DNA of 64,000 bases, taken from Lysobacterales bacterium. Its GTDB lineage: Bacteria > Pseudomonadota > Gammaproteobacteria > Xanthomonadales > Ahniellaceae. The stretch covers positions 62,001 to 126,000 of the forward strand of contig JADJCM010000003.1 in assembly GCA_016703225.1 (NCBI GenBank). Reading direction: 5' to 3'. The notes under the pieces were generated by a model. The model had not been told where the DNA came from and did no database searches. It worked only from the letters and a program-made list of their open reading frames with translations. The position numbers were made by a program, and so were the translations under genes. Below are positions 51,139 through 59,376 of the stretch, one piece after another. Every line of letters starts with the position of its first letter. Within the stretch, counting starts at the first letter, position 1.

Positions 51139-53562
51139 TCAGTGAAGTGCGTCGACCGCGCCGGCGCAGCGCTCCAGCCAGCCTTCGGACTGCGCGATCA
51201 GCGCGTGCGGCAGCGGCGGCTTGGCGCGCATGCCCGCGAGCGCGGCACGCAGGGCTTCGGCCTGGTCGCGGTGCGGTTGCAGCGTGCAGCGGGCGTGCGC
51301 GAGCGCGGCGCGCTCGGCGTCGACACTGCTGCGCTCGCTGACCACGCCGGCATCGCGCTTGACCAGCACCGGTTCCAGCAACTCGATGGCGCGGGGAAAC
51401 TCGCCGCGTTCGATGTGGATGCGCGCGCGGTCGGCGCGGTAGGCCAGCAGGCGCGGATCGTCGGCGTTGCCGAGCGCGTGTTCGACGCGTTCGGCCTCCG
51501 CAAGTGCGCGCTCGGCTTCGTCGAGTCGGCCCTGAACGATCAAGCCCTGCGCCCACGAATGATGGGTGCGCGCGATCTCGATGTGCTCTGGCCCGAAGAA
51601 GTCGCGCATGCGCTCGAGCAGGTTGGCGTATTCGCGGTCGGCCTCATCAAAGCGCCCGAGTTCGCGCAGGCTCATGGCATGGTTGCGCCGCATCGCCAGC
51701 AGCAGCGAGGTGCGCTCCGGCTTGAGCTGGGTGATCTGCCGTACCGCCTCGGCGAGCTTGGCGTGGCCTTGCGCGGCGTCACCTTCGGTGACCAGGAAGG
51801 TGCCGAGGTTGCCGAGCGAGACTGCATAGTTCGCGCGTGCCTCGGGCAGGTTGCGCGCCAGCACTTCGACCGACTCGGAGAGCGCCGCGGTCGCCTCGGC
51901 ATTGCGCCCGAGCGAACGCAGCGTCACCGACAGCTGCTGCAGCAGCACGCCGCGCGGCACGCTGTCGTGGTCGTTCATCGCGTCGCGTCGGGCCAGCGCG
52001 GTGTGCAGCAGCGCCAGCGTCTCGTCGTATTCGCCGCGGCCGAAATGGACCAGCGCGCGTTCGTTGTAGGCGTCGGCGACGTCGTCTTCCGGCACCGCGG
52101 GCAGGCTCAGCCACAGCTGCAAGGCGCGATCGAACATGCGCGCGGATTCGTTGTTCAGTCCCTGCGAGCGCATGATCCTTGCCGCGGCATGGAACATCGA
52201 CGCCCGCGCATCGTCGTCCATGCCAGTGGTGTCGCCCTGTTCCAGGCGCTTGACGCTGCGTGCCAGCAATTCGCGTGCGCTCAGTTCGTCGCCGCGCGTC
52301 GCCGAGGGATTGGCGGACGCGAACAGTTCCTGGAAATAGGACGCGACCGCGCGCGCCTTGTCGCGCTCGCGCGCGGTCTCGGCGAGTTGCCTGTCGAGCG
52401 AGGCAACGTGATAGGCGAGAAATACCGCAGCCGCGACAAGCACGGCAGCAAGGCTGGCCACGACCATCCAGTAGCGACGCAGGAAGGCGCGCGCCCGATA
52501 GCCGCGTTCGCCACGGCGTGCTTCCACCGCTTCGCCGTGCAGCCAGCGATCGAGGTCGAGGCAGAGCGCGTCGGCGCTGGCGTAGCGTTCCTCGGGCAGC
52601 TTGCGCAGCGCCTTCAGACAAATCGCGGCGAGGCCGGAATCGATCGTGCCGGGCTGGCGCGTCGGCGCGCCCGGTCGGGTTTCGAGGATGGCGCGCACCA
52701 GCGCCGCGGCGCCTTCGGGGCGACCATACGGCGACTGTCCTGCGAGCAGCTCGTAGAGCAAAACGCCAAGCGCGTAAATGTCCACGCCGACGCCGCCACC
52801 GGCCGTGCCCTGCACCTGTTCGGGCGCGGCGTAGCGCAGCGTCATCTGGCTCGGTCCGGTGGCGGTGACCGCGTCTTCGTCGAGCAGCCGCGCGATACCG
52901 AAGTCGAGCAGCTTGGGTACGCCATCGGCGGTGACCAGGATGTTCGCCGGCTTGAGGTCGCGGTGCACGACCAGCTTGCGGTGCGCATAGGCGACCGCTG
53001 CGGCGAGGTCGCGGATCAGGCGCACGCGTTCGCGCCGCGAGGCGTCGCGATCGGTGCACCAGCGATCGAGGCGCTGGCCGTCGACGAAGGTCGTCGCCAG
53101 GTAGGGCGCGCCCTGCGCATCGCGGCCGCCGTCGAGGAGCGCGGCGATGTTCGGATGGTCGAGCGTGGCCAGGATGCGGCGCTCGCGCTGGAAGCGGCGT
53201 TCGTCGTCGTCGCTCCAGTGGGCGTTGGCAATCTGCTTGAGCGCGACCAGTTGCGCCGCGTCGTCGAGGCGGCGCTCGGCCAGCCACACCCGACCCATGC
53301 CGCCGCGGCCCAGTTCGCGCACGATGCGGTAGTGCGGCAGTTGCGGTGCGGCGCTGTCGCGTTCGGTGCGCTCGGCGCGATCGAGGATGTCGAGCGGCCG
53401 CTGCGCTGCGGTAAAACGGCGGCGCAGGACCGTGGCCAACCCGGGCTCGTTCGTGGCGAGTTCGCGCAGGCGTTCCTCGCGCCGTGCCGGTTCCAGCGCG
53501 TCGAGTTCGAAATGCAGGTCCTTGAGGCGCGCATACCGCGCCGGATCAGGCACCGCGGTCAT
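51139..53562 (-). CDS. Membrane serine/threonine kinase with TPR-type sensor domain
   Basis: An 807-residue PknB-like kinase. The glycine loop is ELGRGGMGRVW (85-93), Lys109 in LVALKQI, catalytic HRDLKPANIL (200-209) and DFGIARLL (220-227), all intact. A single transmembrane helix (MVVASLAAVLVAAAVFLAYH, about residue 370) divides it from an extracytoplasmic helical domain of TPR repeats (YNERALVHFGRGEYDETLAL, NLGTFLVTEGDAAQGHAKLA). It overlaps the upstream sigma gene by 17 bases, suggesting that it controls that sigma by phosphorylation. Confidence 0.93.
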   Translation of the reverse strand: MTAVPDPARYARLKDLHFELDALEPARREERLRELATNEPGLATVLRRRFTAAQRPLDILDRAERTERDSAAPQLPHYRIVRELGRGGMGRVWLAERRLDDAAQLVALKQIANAHWSDDDERRFQRERRILATLDHPNIAALLDGGRDAQGAPYLATTFVDGQRLDRWCTDRDASRRERVRLIRDLAAAVAYAHRKLVVHRDLKPANILVTADGVPKLLDFGIARLLDEDAVTATGPSQMTLRYAAPEQVQGTAGGGVGVDIYALGVLLYELLAGQSPYGRPEGAAALVRAILETRPGAPTRQPGTIDSGLAAICLKALRKLPEERYASADALCLDLDRWLHGEAVEARRGERGYRARAFLRRYWMVVASLAAVLVAAAVFLAYHVASLDRQLAETARERDKARAVASYFQELFASANPSATRGDELSARELLARSVKRLEQGDTTGMDDDARASMFHAAARIMRSQGLNNESARMFDRALQLWLSLPAVPEDDVADAYNERALVHFGRGEYDETLALLHTALARRDAMNDHDSVPRGVLLQQLSVTLRSLGRNAEATAALSESVEVLARNLPEARANYAVSLGNLGTFLVTEGDAAQGHAKLAEAVRQITQLKPERTSLLLAMRRNHAMSLRELGRFDEADREYANLLERMRDFFGPEHIEIARTHHSWAQGLIVQGRLDEAERALAEAERVEHALGNADDPRLLAYRADRARIHIERGEFPRAIELLEPVLVKRDAGVVSERSSVDAERAALAHARCTLQPHRDQAEALRAALAGMRAKPPLPHALIAQSEGWLERCAGAVDALH

Positions 53563-54121
53563 CGCCGAGTTGCTCGCGCAGCCAGGCGCTGGCCTGCGCC
53601 CATTCGCGGTTCACCGAAGACGGATGGATGTCCAGCGCCTGCGCGGTTTCCTCGATGGTCAGCCCGCCGAACACGCGCATTTCGACCACCGCGGCGGCGC
53701 GCGGGTCGAGCTTGGCCAGCACGCTGAGCGCGTCGTCGAGCGCGACCAGTTCATGCGGCGAGCCGATGCCGGCGACGTCGATGTCGTCGATCGACTCCGG
53801 TACCACGCCGGCGCCGCGTTTCTCCGCGAGCTTGCGGCGCGCGCGGTCGATCAGGATCTGGCGCATGGCGCGGGCGACGACGCGGATGAAGTGCCCGCGG
53901 TCCTCGACATCGGGAGCGCGCGCCTGGATCAGTTTCATCAGCGCGTCGTTGAGCAATGCCGTCGGCTGCAGCGTGTCGTGGCCGGACTCGGATCTGAGCA
54001 CCGTCGCCGCCAGCCGCTTCATCTCCACGTACAGGCGCCCGAACACGCGGTCGCGCGCAAGCGCGTCGCCCTGTTGCCAGTCGTTGAGCCAGCCGGTGAT
54101 GTCGTCCGCATTCGCCGTCAT
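53546..54121 (-). CDS. ECF-type sigma factor (TIGR02999-like), kinase-linked
   Basis: A 191-residue sigma factor paralogous to the one at 90-650. Shared features are the DITGWLNDWQQGDALARDRV opening, LQPTALLNDALMKLI, FIRVVARAMRQILIDRARRK and region 4 VVEMRVFGGLTIEETAQALD ending in HPSSVNREW. The ATG at 54121 begins MTANADD. It overlaps the kinase gene, the same arrangement as at the left edge of the window. Confidence 0.92.
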   Translation of the reverse strand: MTANADDITGWLNDWQQGDALARDRVFGRLYVEMKRLAATVLRSESGHDTLQPTALLNDALMKLIQARAPDVEDRGHFIRVVARAMRQILIDRARRKLAEKRGAGVVPESIDDIDVAGIGSPHELVALDDALSVLAKLDPRAAAVVEMRVFGGLTIEETAQALDIHPSSVNREWAQASAWLREQLGDDRGA

Positions 54122-54386
54122 GGGCGAAGCATAGGGCCGAAGGGGCGTGCGGCGGCAGTGCTCGGGACGCGAGCGGGCGCGCAGCGGTTGCGCGTGGCGG
54201 CGCGGCAGACAGGGCGCCAGGATTGCGGGCATGATGTGCATGGGGATTCGGGTGGCTTGGCTGACTGTACGCAGAACGGCGGCGCTTTCGTCGCACGATC
54301 GCATTCGGACCGGCCGGAGAAAACGCCGCTCGATTGCGTACTGCCCCATGACCGCGGCATTCCGCCGCCGAAACTCGGAGAGCAAG

Positions 54387-55031
54387 ATGAAGCGTCATTC
54401 CCGTACCGCCCTGGTCGCCCTCGTGACTGCCCTGCTGGCCGCCGCCCCGGTACTGGCGGGCGAGAAGCTGGTCATGCAGGACGACTTCTCCAACGACGGC
54501 AGCGGCTGGGTCAACACCCAGGTGGCCGACCACAACGCCAAGGGCATCGCGCTGTATGACGGTTCCGGCGGCTACCAGATGACCCCGGTCGACGACGCCA
54601 CCTACGGCGTCATGCCGGCGCCGCGCCAGGCCAAGGGCGCCGATGTGCGCGTCGAGGCCAACCTGTTCCTGTACACCGGCGTCGGCCAGGGCACCGGTGG
54701 CGTCGTCTGCCGCCATGCCGACAACGACCACTTCTACGCCTTCATGGTCTCCGGCGGCCACGGCTACGCGATCCTGAAGGTGCAGGGCGGGCAGGCGACG
54801 ACGCTGACCAGCGGCCGCTTCGAGGGCACGATGCCGAACATCGCCGATGTCCGCATCGGTGCGCAGTGCGTCGGCAGTTCGCTGAAGCTGTCGCTCGACG
54901 GTGAAGTGGTTGCCGAGGCCGACGATGCCGCGCTGACCAAGGGCGGCGCCGGGCTGATCGTGATGGGCGAAAAGACCGCCGGCACCAGCGCCGTGTTCGA
55001 CAACTTCGAACTCGCCGAAATCGCGAACTGA
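54387..55031 (+). CDS. Exported beta-sandwich protein (DUF1080/LamG-like)
   Basis: A 214-residue protein with signal peptide MKRHSRTALVALVTALLAAA (cleavage after PVLAG or nearby). The mature domain (MQDDFSNDGSGWVNTQVADH, GTGGVVCRHADNDHFYAFMV, VRIGAQCVGSSLKLSLDGEV, VFDNFELAEI) follows the concanavalin-like pattern of DUF1080/laminin-G-like domains that bind sugars. ACTCGGAGAG lies ahead of the ATG. It is transcribed divergently from the sigma/kinase pair. Confidence 0.82.
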   Translation: MKRHSRTALVALVTALLAAAPVLAGEKLVMQDDFSNDGSGWVNTQVADHNAKGIALYDGSGGYQMTPVDDATYGVMPAPRQAKGADVRVEANLFLYTGVGQGTGGVVCRHADNDHFYAFMVSGGHGYAILKVQGGQATTLTSGRFEGTMPNIADVRIGAQCVGSSLKLSLDGEVVAEADDAALTKGGAGLIVMGEKTAGTSAVFDNFELAEIAN

Positions 55032-55059
55032 CCCGCGCACGCGCCGAACGGCCACGACG

Positions 55060-55854
55060 ATGTCCACGCTTCCCGACCCGCAGCCACCCGACGCCGCCCA
55101 TTTCGCGGCGCCGGTCTGCCACAACTGCGGCGCCGAACTGACGACGCCGTTCTGTGGTCGCTGCGGTCAGAAGCGGGCGCATCGGCTCGACTTCGGCGCG
55201 GTGCGCGCCGAGGCCTGGCAGAGCTACCGGGTGTTCGAGTTCGGCATCGTCAAAGCCGCGTGGCGCCTCGCGCATTCCCCCGGCCACATCGCCCGCGAGT
55301 TCGTGCTCGGCGCACGCGCCAAGCACGTGCACCCGCTCAAGCTGCTGTTGATCGCGATTGGTGTGTTGCTGCTGATTCTGTTCCGCGCCAATCACCTGGC
55401 GTCGCAGGATGCGAGCCTGAGCCAGGCGATGGAACTGGTCCGCGCCTACGCGAACTGGTCGGTGTCGCTCGGGGTGTTCGCAATCACTGCCGCTTCATTG
55501 CTGGTGCTGCGCTGGCGGCAGCCCTACAACCTCACCGAGCACCTCGTCCTCGGCCTTTACGTCCATTTTCTGGTGATCGCCGCGAACATCTTTGTGTGGC
55601 TGCCCGCGCTGCTCGTTCGCAGCGCCGAGTTCCTGGCCGCGCACAAGATCTTCCGCGCGTGGCCGATGGATGGCATCGAGTCGTTGATCCTGGTGTTCGC
55701 GTTTCGTCAGTTCTTCCTGCTCGAGTGGCGCCGCGACTGGTGGCGACTGCTGCTCGCCGCCGTCGCCTTCGTCGCCATCAAGTTCCTGCTGGTGCGCCTG
55801 TATTCGTTCGCCGTGATCAAGATTGTCCTGGCACAACTTGCCGCATCCGCCTGA
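55060..55854 (+). CDS. DUF3667 membrane protein with zinc ribbon
   Basis: A 264-residue protein. The N-terminus has a four-cysteine ribbon (VCHNCGAELTTPFCGRCGQK, C-x2-C and C-x2-C), then VFEFGIVKAAWRLAHSPGHI and four or five membrane helices (LLLIAIGVLLLILF, VLGLYVHFLVIAANIFVWLP). This is the DUF3667 layout. Function unknown. It lies 28 bases after the beta-sandwich gene, probably in one operon with it and the following lipoprotein. Confidence 0.85.
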   Translation: MSTLPDPQPPDAAHFAAPVCHNCGAELTTPFCGRCGQKRAHRLDFGAVRAEAWQSYRVFEFGIVKAAWRLAHSPGHIAREFVLGARAKHVHPLKLLLIAIGVLLLILFRANHLASQDASLSQAMELVRAYANWSVSLGVFAITAASLLVLRWRQPYNLTEHLVLGLYVHFLVIAANIFVWLPALLVRSAEFLAAHKIFRAWPMDGIESLILVFAFRQFFLLEWRRDWWRLLLAAVAFVAIKFLLVRLYSFAVIKIVLAQLAASA

Positions 55855-55887
55855 CTTCTCCCCCTTCAAACCACTGGAATCGCCTCC

Positions 55888-57681
55888 ATGAATCCGAAAC
55901 TCCCGCTGCGCCGCACGCTGCTCTGTTCCGCCCTCGCCGTCGCACTCGCTGCCTGTGGCGGCAGCGAAGACGCCACCGCCAACGGCCAGACCCTGGCTGC
56001 CAATTCGCCCGCGCCGAAAGGCGGGATGAGCGAGGCGGCGATGATCGACGAACTCGCCAGCCAGCTTCAGGCCTGTTCCTACGACGGCGCGCCGGTCACG
56101 ATCGACTCGCACGGCTTGTCCGGCAGCGACCCCGGCGCCGGGCAGCAGGTGGTCGCCGAAATCATGAAGTACACCGGCCTGCCGCAGAACTTCGACGTGC
56201 TGCCGCATCCGCAGGTACCGAACGCGGCCGCGGTCATTCTGGTCGGCGACGACAAGCTGCCGCATCGGGTCATCGCCTACAACGAACGCTTCATGGCCGA
56301 CGTGCAGAAGGCCACCGCGAACAACAACTGGGCGCCGGTCAGCATCATGGCGCACGAGGTCGGGCATCACCTGTCCGGCCACACCATCCAGCCCGGTGGC
56401 AGCCAGCCGCCGACCGAACTCGAAGCCGACAAGTTCAGCGGCTATGTGCTGTACAAGATGGGCGCCTTGCTCGCCGACGCGCAGAAGGCGATGAACACCC
56501 TGGTGCCCGAAGCCGACGGCCCGACCCATCCGGGTCGCGGCAAGCGCGTCACCGCCATTGCCGAAGGCTGGGAACAGGCCTGCGCGCAGCAGGGCGGAGA
56601 TTGCAGCGGCACTGTCGCTTCGCTGAATGCGCCCACGCGCACCCCGGCCGCGGACAGCGTCGCGCAGAACGCTCCCGCAGACTCGGCGCCGGCCACGGCC
56701 ACGGCCACGCCAGCCACCACCCGGCCCGCCGATGCCCCGGCCTTCCCGACCTTCCCGACCATGGGCGGTGACAAGCCGGCGAGCACGACGGTTGCGGCAA
56801 AGGGCCCGGCCGATGTGCTGCCGAAGCCGGACGCGAACGCGATCCCGGCCAAGTTCGGCAAGTTCGTGATCGACGAGGTCGGCCTGCTCGATACGGCCAC
56901 GCGCGCGGCATTCGAGAAGCGCATGTACGAAACCGCCGAGCAGCATCAGGTCGAGATCGTCACCATCATCGCCAAGAGCCTGCACGGCATGAGCGCGGAC
57001 GACTACGCCTACGCGATGATGCGCCAGCTGCGCGTCGGCAAGCTCGACGTTGGCAACGGTGCGGTGCTGGTGGCGGTGCCGGGCGAAGGCCAGGCCGGCG
57101 TCGCCATGGGTCCGGGCGTGATGCTCGAGATGCGCGACTACGTCGATCTGGAGAAAGACCGCCTCAAGGGCTTCCTCGAAATCGGCGTGCCCTACTGCAA
57201 GGGCGCGTGCAACGACGCGCAGACCGAAATGGCCTTCGGCGCCGCCGAACATGTCGCGCAGTCGGTCAGCCACTGGGACTTCCAGATCCGCTACCAGAAC
57301 CTGGGCGAGCTGATGGCGAAGTTCGAGGAGATCTCGAATGCGCGCATGAACGGCACCGACATCGAGCCGGAACAGGACCCGACCTGGCGCAAGATCACCC
57401 GCATCGAGGGCAAGCTGGTCAGCCGCAACCCGGCTGCCGGTGAACAATCGAAGTGGATCAACGACGTCCATGCCGAAATGGTCGGCGCGCCGATGCACGT
57501 GCTCAGCGCCGACGGCCGCAACCTGCTGGTGTACGCGCACCCGCACACCGAAGGGTTGATGACGAGCAAGCTGGAGGAGGGTAAGTCCTACGTGTTCATC
57601 ACGCGCGAAGCCTCGCTCAGCCAGAACCCCGAGGACACGCTGAGCTTCGACGTGCTCAGCTACGACCTCGCGGCGAGGTGA
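55888..57681 (+). CDS. Lipoprotein with zinc-peptidase-like and TPM domains
   Basis: A 597-residue lipoprotein (signal LLCSALAVALAACGG, lipobox L-A-A-C). The first domain has VSIMAHEVGHHLSGH (HExxH-type) and LEADKFSGYVLYKMGA, the M48-like zinc site with its third Glu ligand. An Ala/Thr/Pro linker (about residues 250-310) leads to a TPM domain (FVIDEVGLLDTATRAAFEKR, VEIVTIIAKSLHG, GNGAVLVAVPGEGQAGVAMG). A third, beta-rich C-terminal domain follows. The peptidase-TPM combination is unusual. Confidence 0.82.
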   Translation: MNPKLPLRRTLLCSALAVALAACGGSEDATANGQTLAANSPAPKGGMSEAAMIDELASQLQACSYDGAPVTIDSHGLSGSDPGAGQQVVAEIMKYTGLPQNFDVLPHPQVPNAAAVILVGDDKLPHRVIAYNERFMADVQKATANNNWAPVSIMAHEVGHHLSGHTIQPGGSQPPTELEADKFSGYVLYKMGALLADAQKAMNTLVPEADGPTHPGRGKRVTAIAEGWEQACAQQGGDCSGTVASLNAPTRTPAADSVAQNAPADSAPATATATPATTRPADAPAFPTFPTMGGDKPASTTVAAKGPADVLPKPDANAIPAKFGKFVIDEVGLLDTATRAAFEKRMYETAEQHQVEIVTIIAKSLHGMSADDYAYAMMRQLRVGKLDVGNGAVLVAVPGEGQAGVAMGPGVMLEMRDYVDLEKDRLKGFLEIGVPYCKGACNDAQTEMAFGAAEHVAQSVSHWDFQIRYQNLGELMAKFEEISNARMNGTDIEPEQDPTWRKITRIEGKLVSRNPAAGEQSKWINDVHAEMVGAPMHVLSADGRNLLVYAHPHTEGLMTSKLEEGKSYVFITREASLSQNPEDTLSFDVLSYDLAAR

Positions 57682-57835
57682 GGCGGTCGCCGCCGTCGAC
57701 ATGGGTCGCGGCGGCAACCGATGCGGTGTTCCATAGCGGGGCGCATGCCGATGCGCCCCGCCCTGCGTCCTGGCCTTGCAATCACGCCGCGTCGAACCGA
57801 CAATTCCCGCAAAATCGCGACGGGAGTACACGAGA

Positions 57836-58429
57836 ATGAGCGTCTCTGCCACCGGCATCATTCCGGCGCTGGAAGGCCTGTCCCGCAAGGAGCGATTGCG
57901 CCTCGCGGAAGCCGTCTTGCAGGACGCAGGCTTCCGTTCGTTGCTGCCCTCCGCTCACCCGCTCGAATCCGCCTTGCCGGAAGCCGAAGCGCGCGCGCTC
58001 GCGGCGGTGGGCATGCGCACCACGCTGCGGACGCGTCAGGCTGCCGCGAACGCCCGTGGACGCTATGCCGCGACCTTCCTGGACCTGTTCCAGAAGGCAG
58101 ACACCCCGGCGGAACTCGCCGAGACGCTGGGACTGGACCCAAGCCGCATTCGGCAGCGCATCCGCGAGGGCACGCTGCTGGCGGTCGAACTCAATGGGGA
58201 GAAGCGTGTCCCGCAGTTCCAGTTCGAGCGTGGGGTCGAGGTTCCGGGATTGCCCAAGGTGCTTGCCACGGTGGGTGACAAGGTTTCGCCGTTGGCCTTC
58301 GCGATGTGGTTCCTGACGCCGACTCCGGACTTGCGTTCCGGAGCCGGGGGTGGGGCCGTGTCGCCGCGCGATTGGCTGTTGCGAACCGGCGACGTGGATC
58401 CGGTGCTGGCGCTCGCGGAAGGCTTGTAG
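57836..58429 (+). CDS. Antitoxin-like DNA-binding protein of a RES system
   Basis: A 197-residue protein. The centre has a helix-turn-helix (TPAELAETLGLDPSRIRQRI) and the C-terminal part (VPQFQFERGVEVPGLPKVLA, LAFAMWFLTPTPDL, VSPRDWLLRTGDVDPVLALA) has the W-L and G-D-x-x-x-V-L-x-L-A pattern of the Xre/MbcA/ParS antitoxin domain. The stop overlaps the start of the RES toxin. It should neutralise the toxin and repress the operon. Confidence 0.85.
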   Translation: MSVSATGIIPALEGLSRKERLRLAEAVLQDAGFRSLLPSAHPLESALPEAEARALAAVGMRTTLRTRQAAANARGRYAATFLDLFQKADTPAELAETLGLDPSRIRQRIREGTLLAVELNGEKRVPQFQFERGVEVPGLPKVLATVGDKVSPLAFAMWFLTPTPDLRSGAGGGAVSPRDWLLRTGDVDPVLALAEGL

Positions 58430-59073
58430 TGGCCAAGTTGCCGCTCGCGCCGGCAGTCGAACGCCTGCGCAGCCTGACGCCGCCCACGAAGCGACTGGCG
58501 GCGGGCACGCCCCTGGCCCGCATCGGCTTCGCGGGCGGTGACCATCCAACCCGTTGGAATCAGTTCCGCCATTGGGGTCCGACGCAGTCGCGCTTCGATC
58601 ACCAGGCTCGTGACCAGCACGGCCAGCCACAACTGCAACAGCGCGGCGTGTACTACTGCGCCGCAGCCGCGCAGACCTGCATCGCCGAGGTGTATCAGGC
58701 AACGCGTGTCGTCGATGTCCTGAAACACCAGCCTTACCTCGCGGTGTGGGCGCTCGCCGCCGATTTGAGTCTGCTCGATCTGACCGGCGCATTCGTCACG
58801 CGCATGGGCGCATCCACCGCGATCCACTCGGGGCCCCGAGCGCGTGCCCAGCAGTGGGCAGCGGCCTTGCACTCCGCCTACGAATCCATCGATGGGTTCG
58901 CGTACTGCAGTTCGATGAACGGCAACGCGGTCGCGTATGTGCTGAATGAGCGCGCATTGCGGAAGCTGCCATTTCCGCGCACGCCCGACTTCCATCGCAT
59001 GCTGGCCGACCCGCTGATCGCCGACCTCATCGACGCCGCAGCAGACGCGGTCGGCTACTTGGTGAAGCGCTAG
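58429..59073 (+). CDS. RES-domain toxin
   Basis: A 214-residue protein beginning at a GTG that overlaps the antitoxin stop. The RES fold is visible in PLARIGFAGGDHPTRWNQFR, GVYYCAAAAQTCIAEVYQAT, VWALAADLSLLDLTG and DGFAYCSSMNGNAVAYVLNE, with the family Arg, Tyr, Glu and Ser positions present. RES toxins deplete NAD+, stopping growth. Adjacent to but not part of the methionine operon. Confidence 0.85.
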   Translation: MAKLPLAPAVERLRSLTPPTKRLAAGTPLARIGFAGGDHPTRWNQFRHWGPTQSRFDHQARDQHGQPQLQQRGVYYCAAAAQTCIAEVYQATRVVDVLKHQPYLAVWALAADLSLLDLTGAFVTRMGASTAIHSGPRARAQQWAAALHSAYESIDGFAYCSSMNGNAVAYVLNERALRKLPFPRTPDFHRMLADPLIADLIDAAADAVGYLVKR

Positions 59074-59120
59074 CGTTTTGCCGTTGCGGTTCGACAAATC
59101 CACTCATGAAAAATAGTTAT

Positions 59121-59144
59121 ATCTCTTTATCGCGATAGAGAGAT
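59121..59144 (+). promoter_or_regulatory. 24-base palindromic candidate operator
   Basis: ATCTCTTTATCG is followed directly by CGATAGAGAGAT; the halves are inverted repeats matching at 11 of 12 positions. Its last base is the first T of a TTGACA -35 hexamer, so a bound dimer would block RNA polymerase. The symmetry suits a winged-helix repressor of the ArsR or MarR type, but I cannot name the regulator. Confidence 0.65.
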
Positions 59145-59172
59145 TGACAAGGATGGGTGAGGACGGCATGCT
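59144..59172 (+). promoter_or_regulatory. Candidate sigma-70 promoter of the metX operon
   Basis: A consensus TTGACA lies at 59144-59149, and 17 bases further CATGCT at 59167-59172 could serve as a weak -10. Transcription would start just ahead of the SAM-I riboswitch, which fits. The -10 is poor, so confidence is moderate. Confidence 0.5.
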
Positions 59173-59182
59173 GGCCGCACAT

Positions 59183-59299
59183 ACCCATCAAGACCGGCGG
59201 AGGGATAGGCCCTTGGATGCCGGGGCAACCAGCGTGACGCGCAAGCGTGGCGCCAGGTGCCAAGTCCTGCGGCGGACCTCGGTCCTCCGGAAGATGGGT
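59183..59299 (+). promoter_or_regulatory. SAM-I (S-box) riboswitch
   Basis: The leader has the S-box core in order: P1 5' strand ACCCATC, then AAGACCGGCGGAGGGA, GGCCCTTGGATGCCGGGGCAACC, CAGGTGCCAAGTCC and the closing GGAAGATGGGT, whose GATGGGT pairs with ACCCATC. The P2 kink-turn/pseudoknot partners and the P3 and P4 arms are recognisable. It should lower metX operon expression when SAM is plentiful. No strong terminator follows, and control may act on the ribosome site AGGAGGAA before metX. Confidence 0.9.
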
Positions 59300-59376
59300 C
59301 GCAGCGTTGCCGCAAGGGCAGCGTGGCGACGCATCCGCAGGCAACTGGATGGGCGAGGTTCCAGGAGGAAATCGCC

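Noticed and set aside
51142..53727. A very long plus-strand open frame opposite the kinase gene (also similar ones at 2672-4636, 42375-43952 and 44957-46513)
   Set aside because: These are antisense frames kept open by high GC. Their translations are Arg/Ala/Val/Gln strings without motifs, while the minus strand encodes complete recognisable enzymes.
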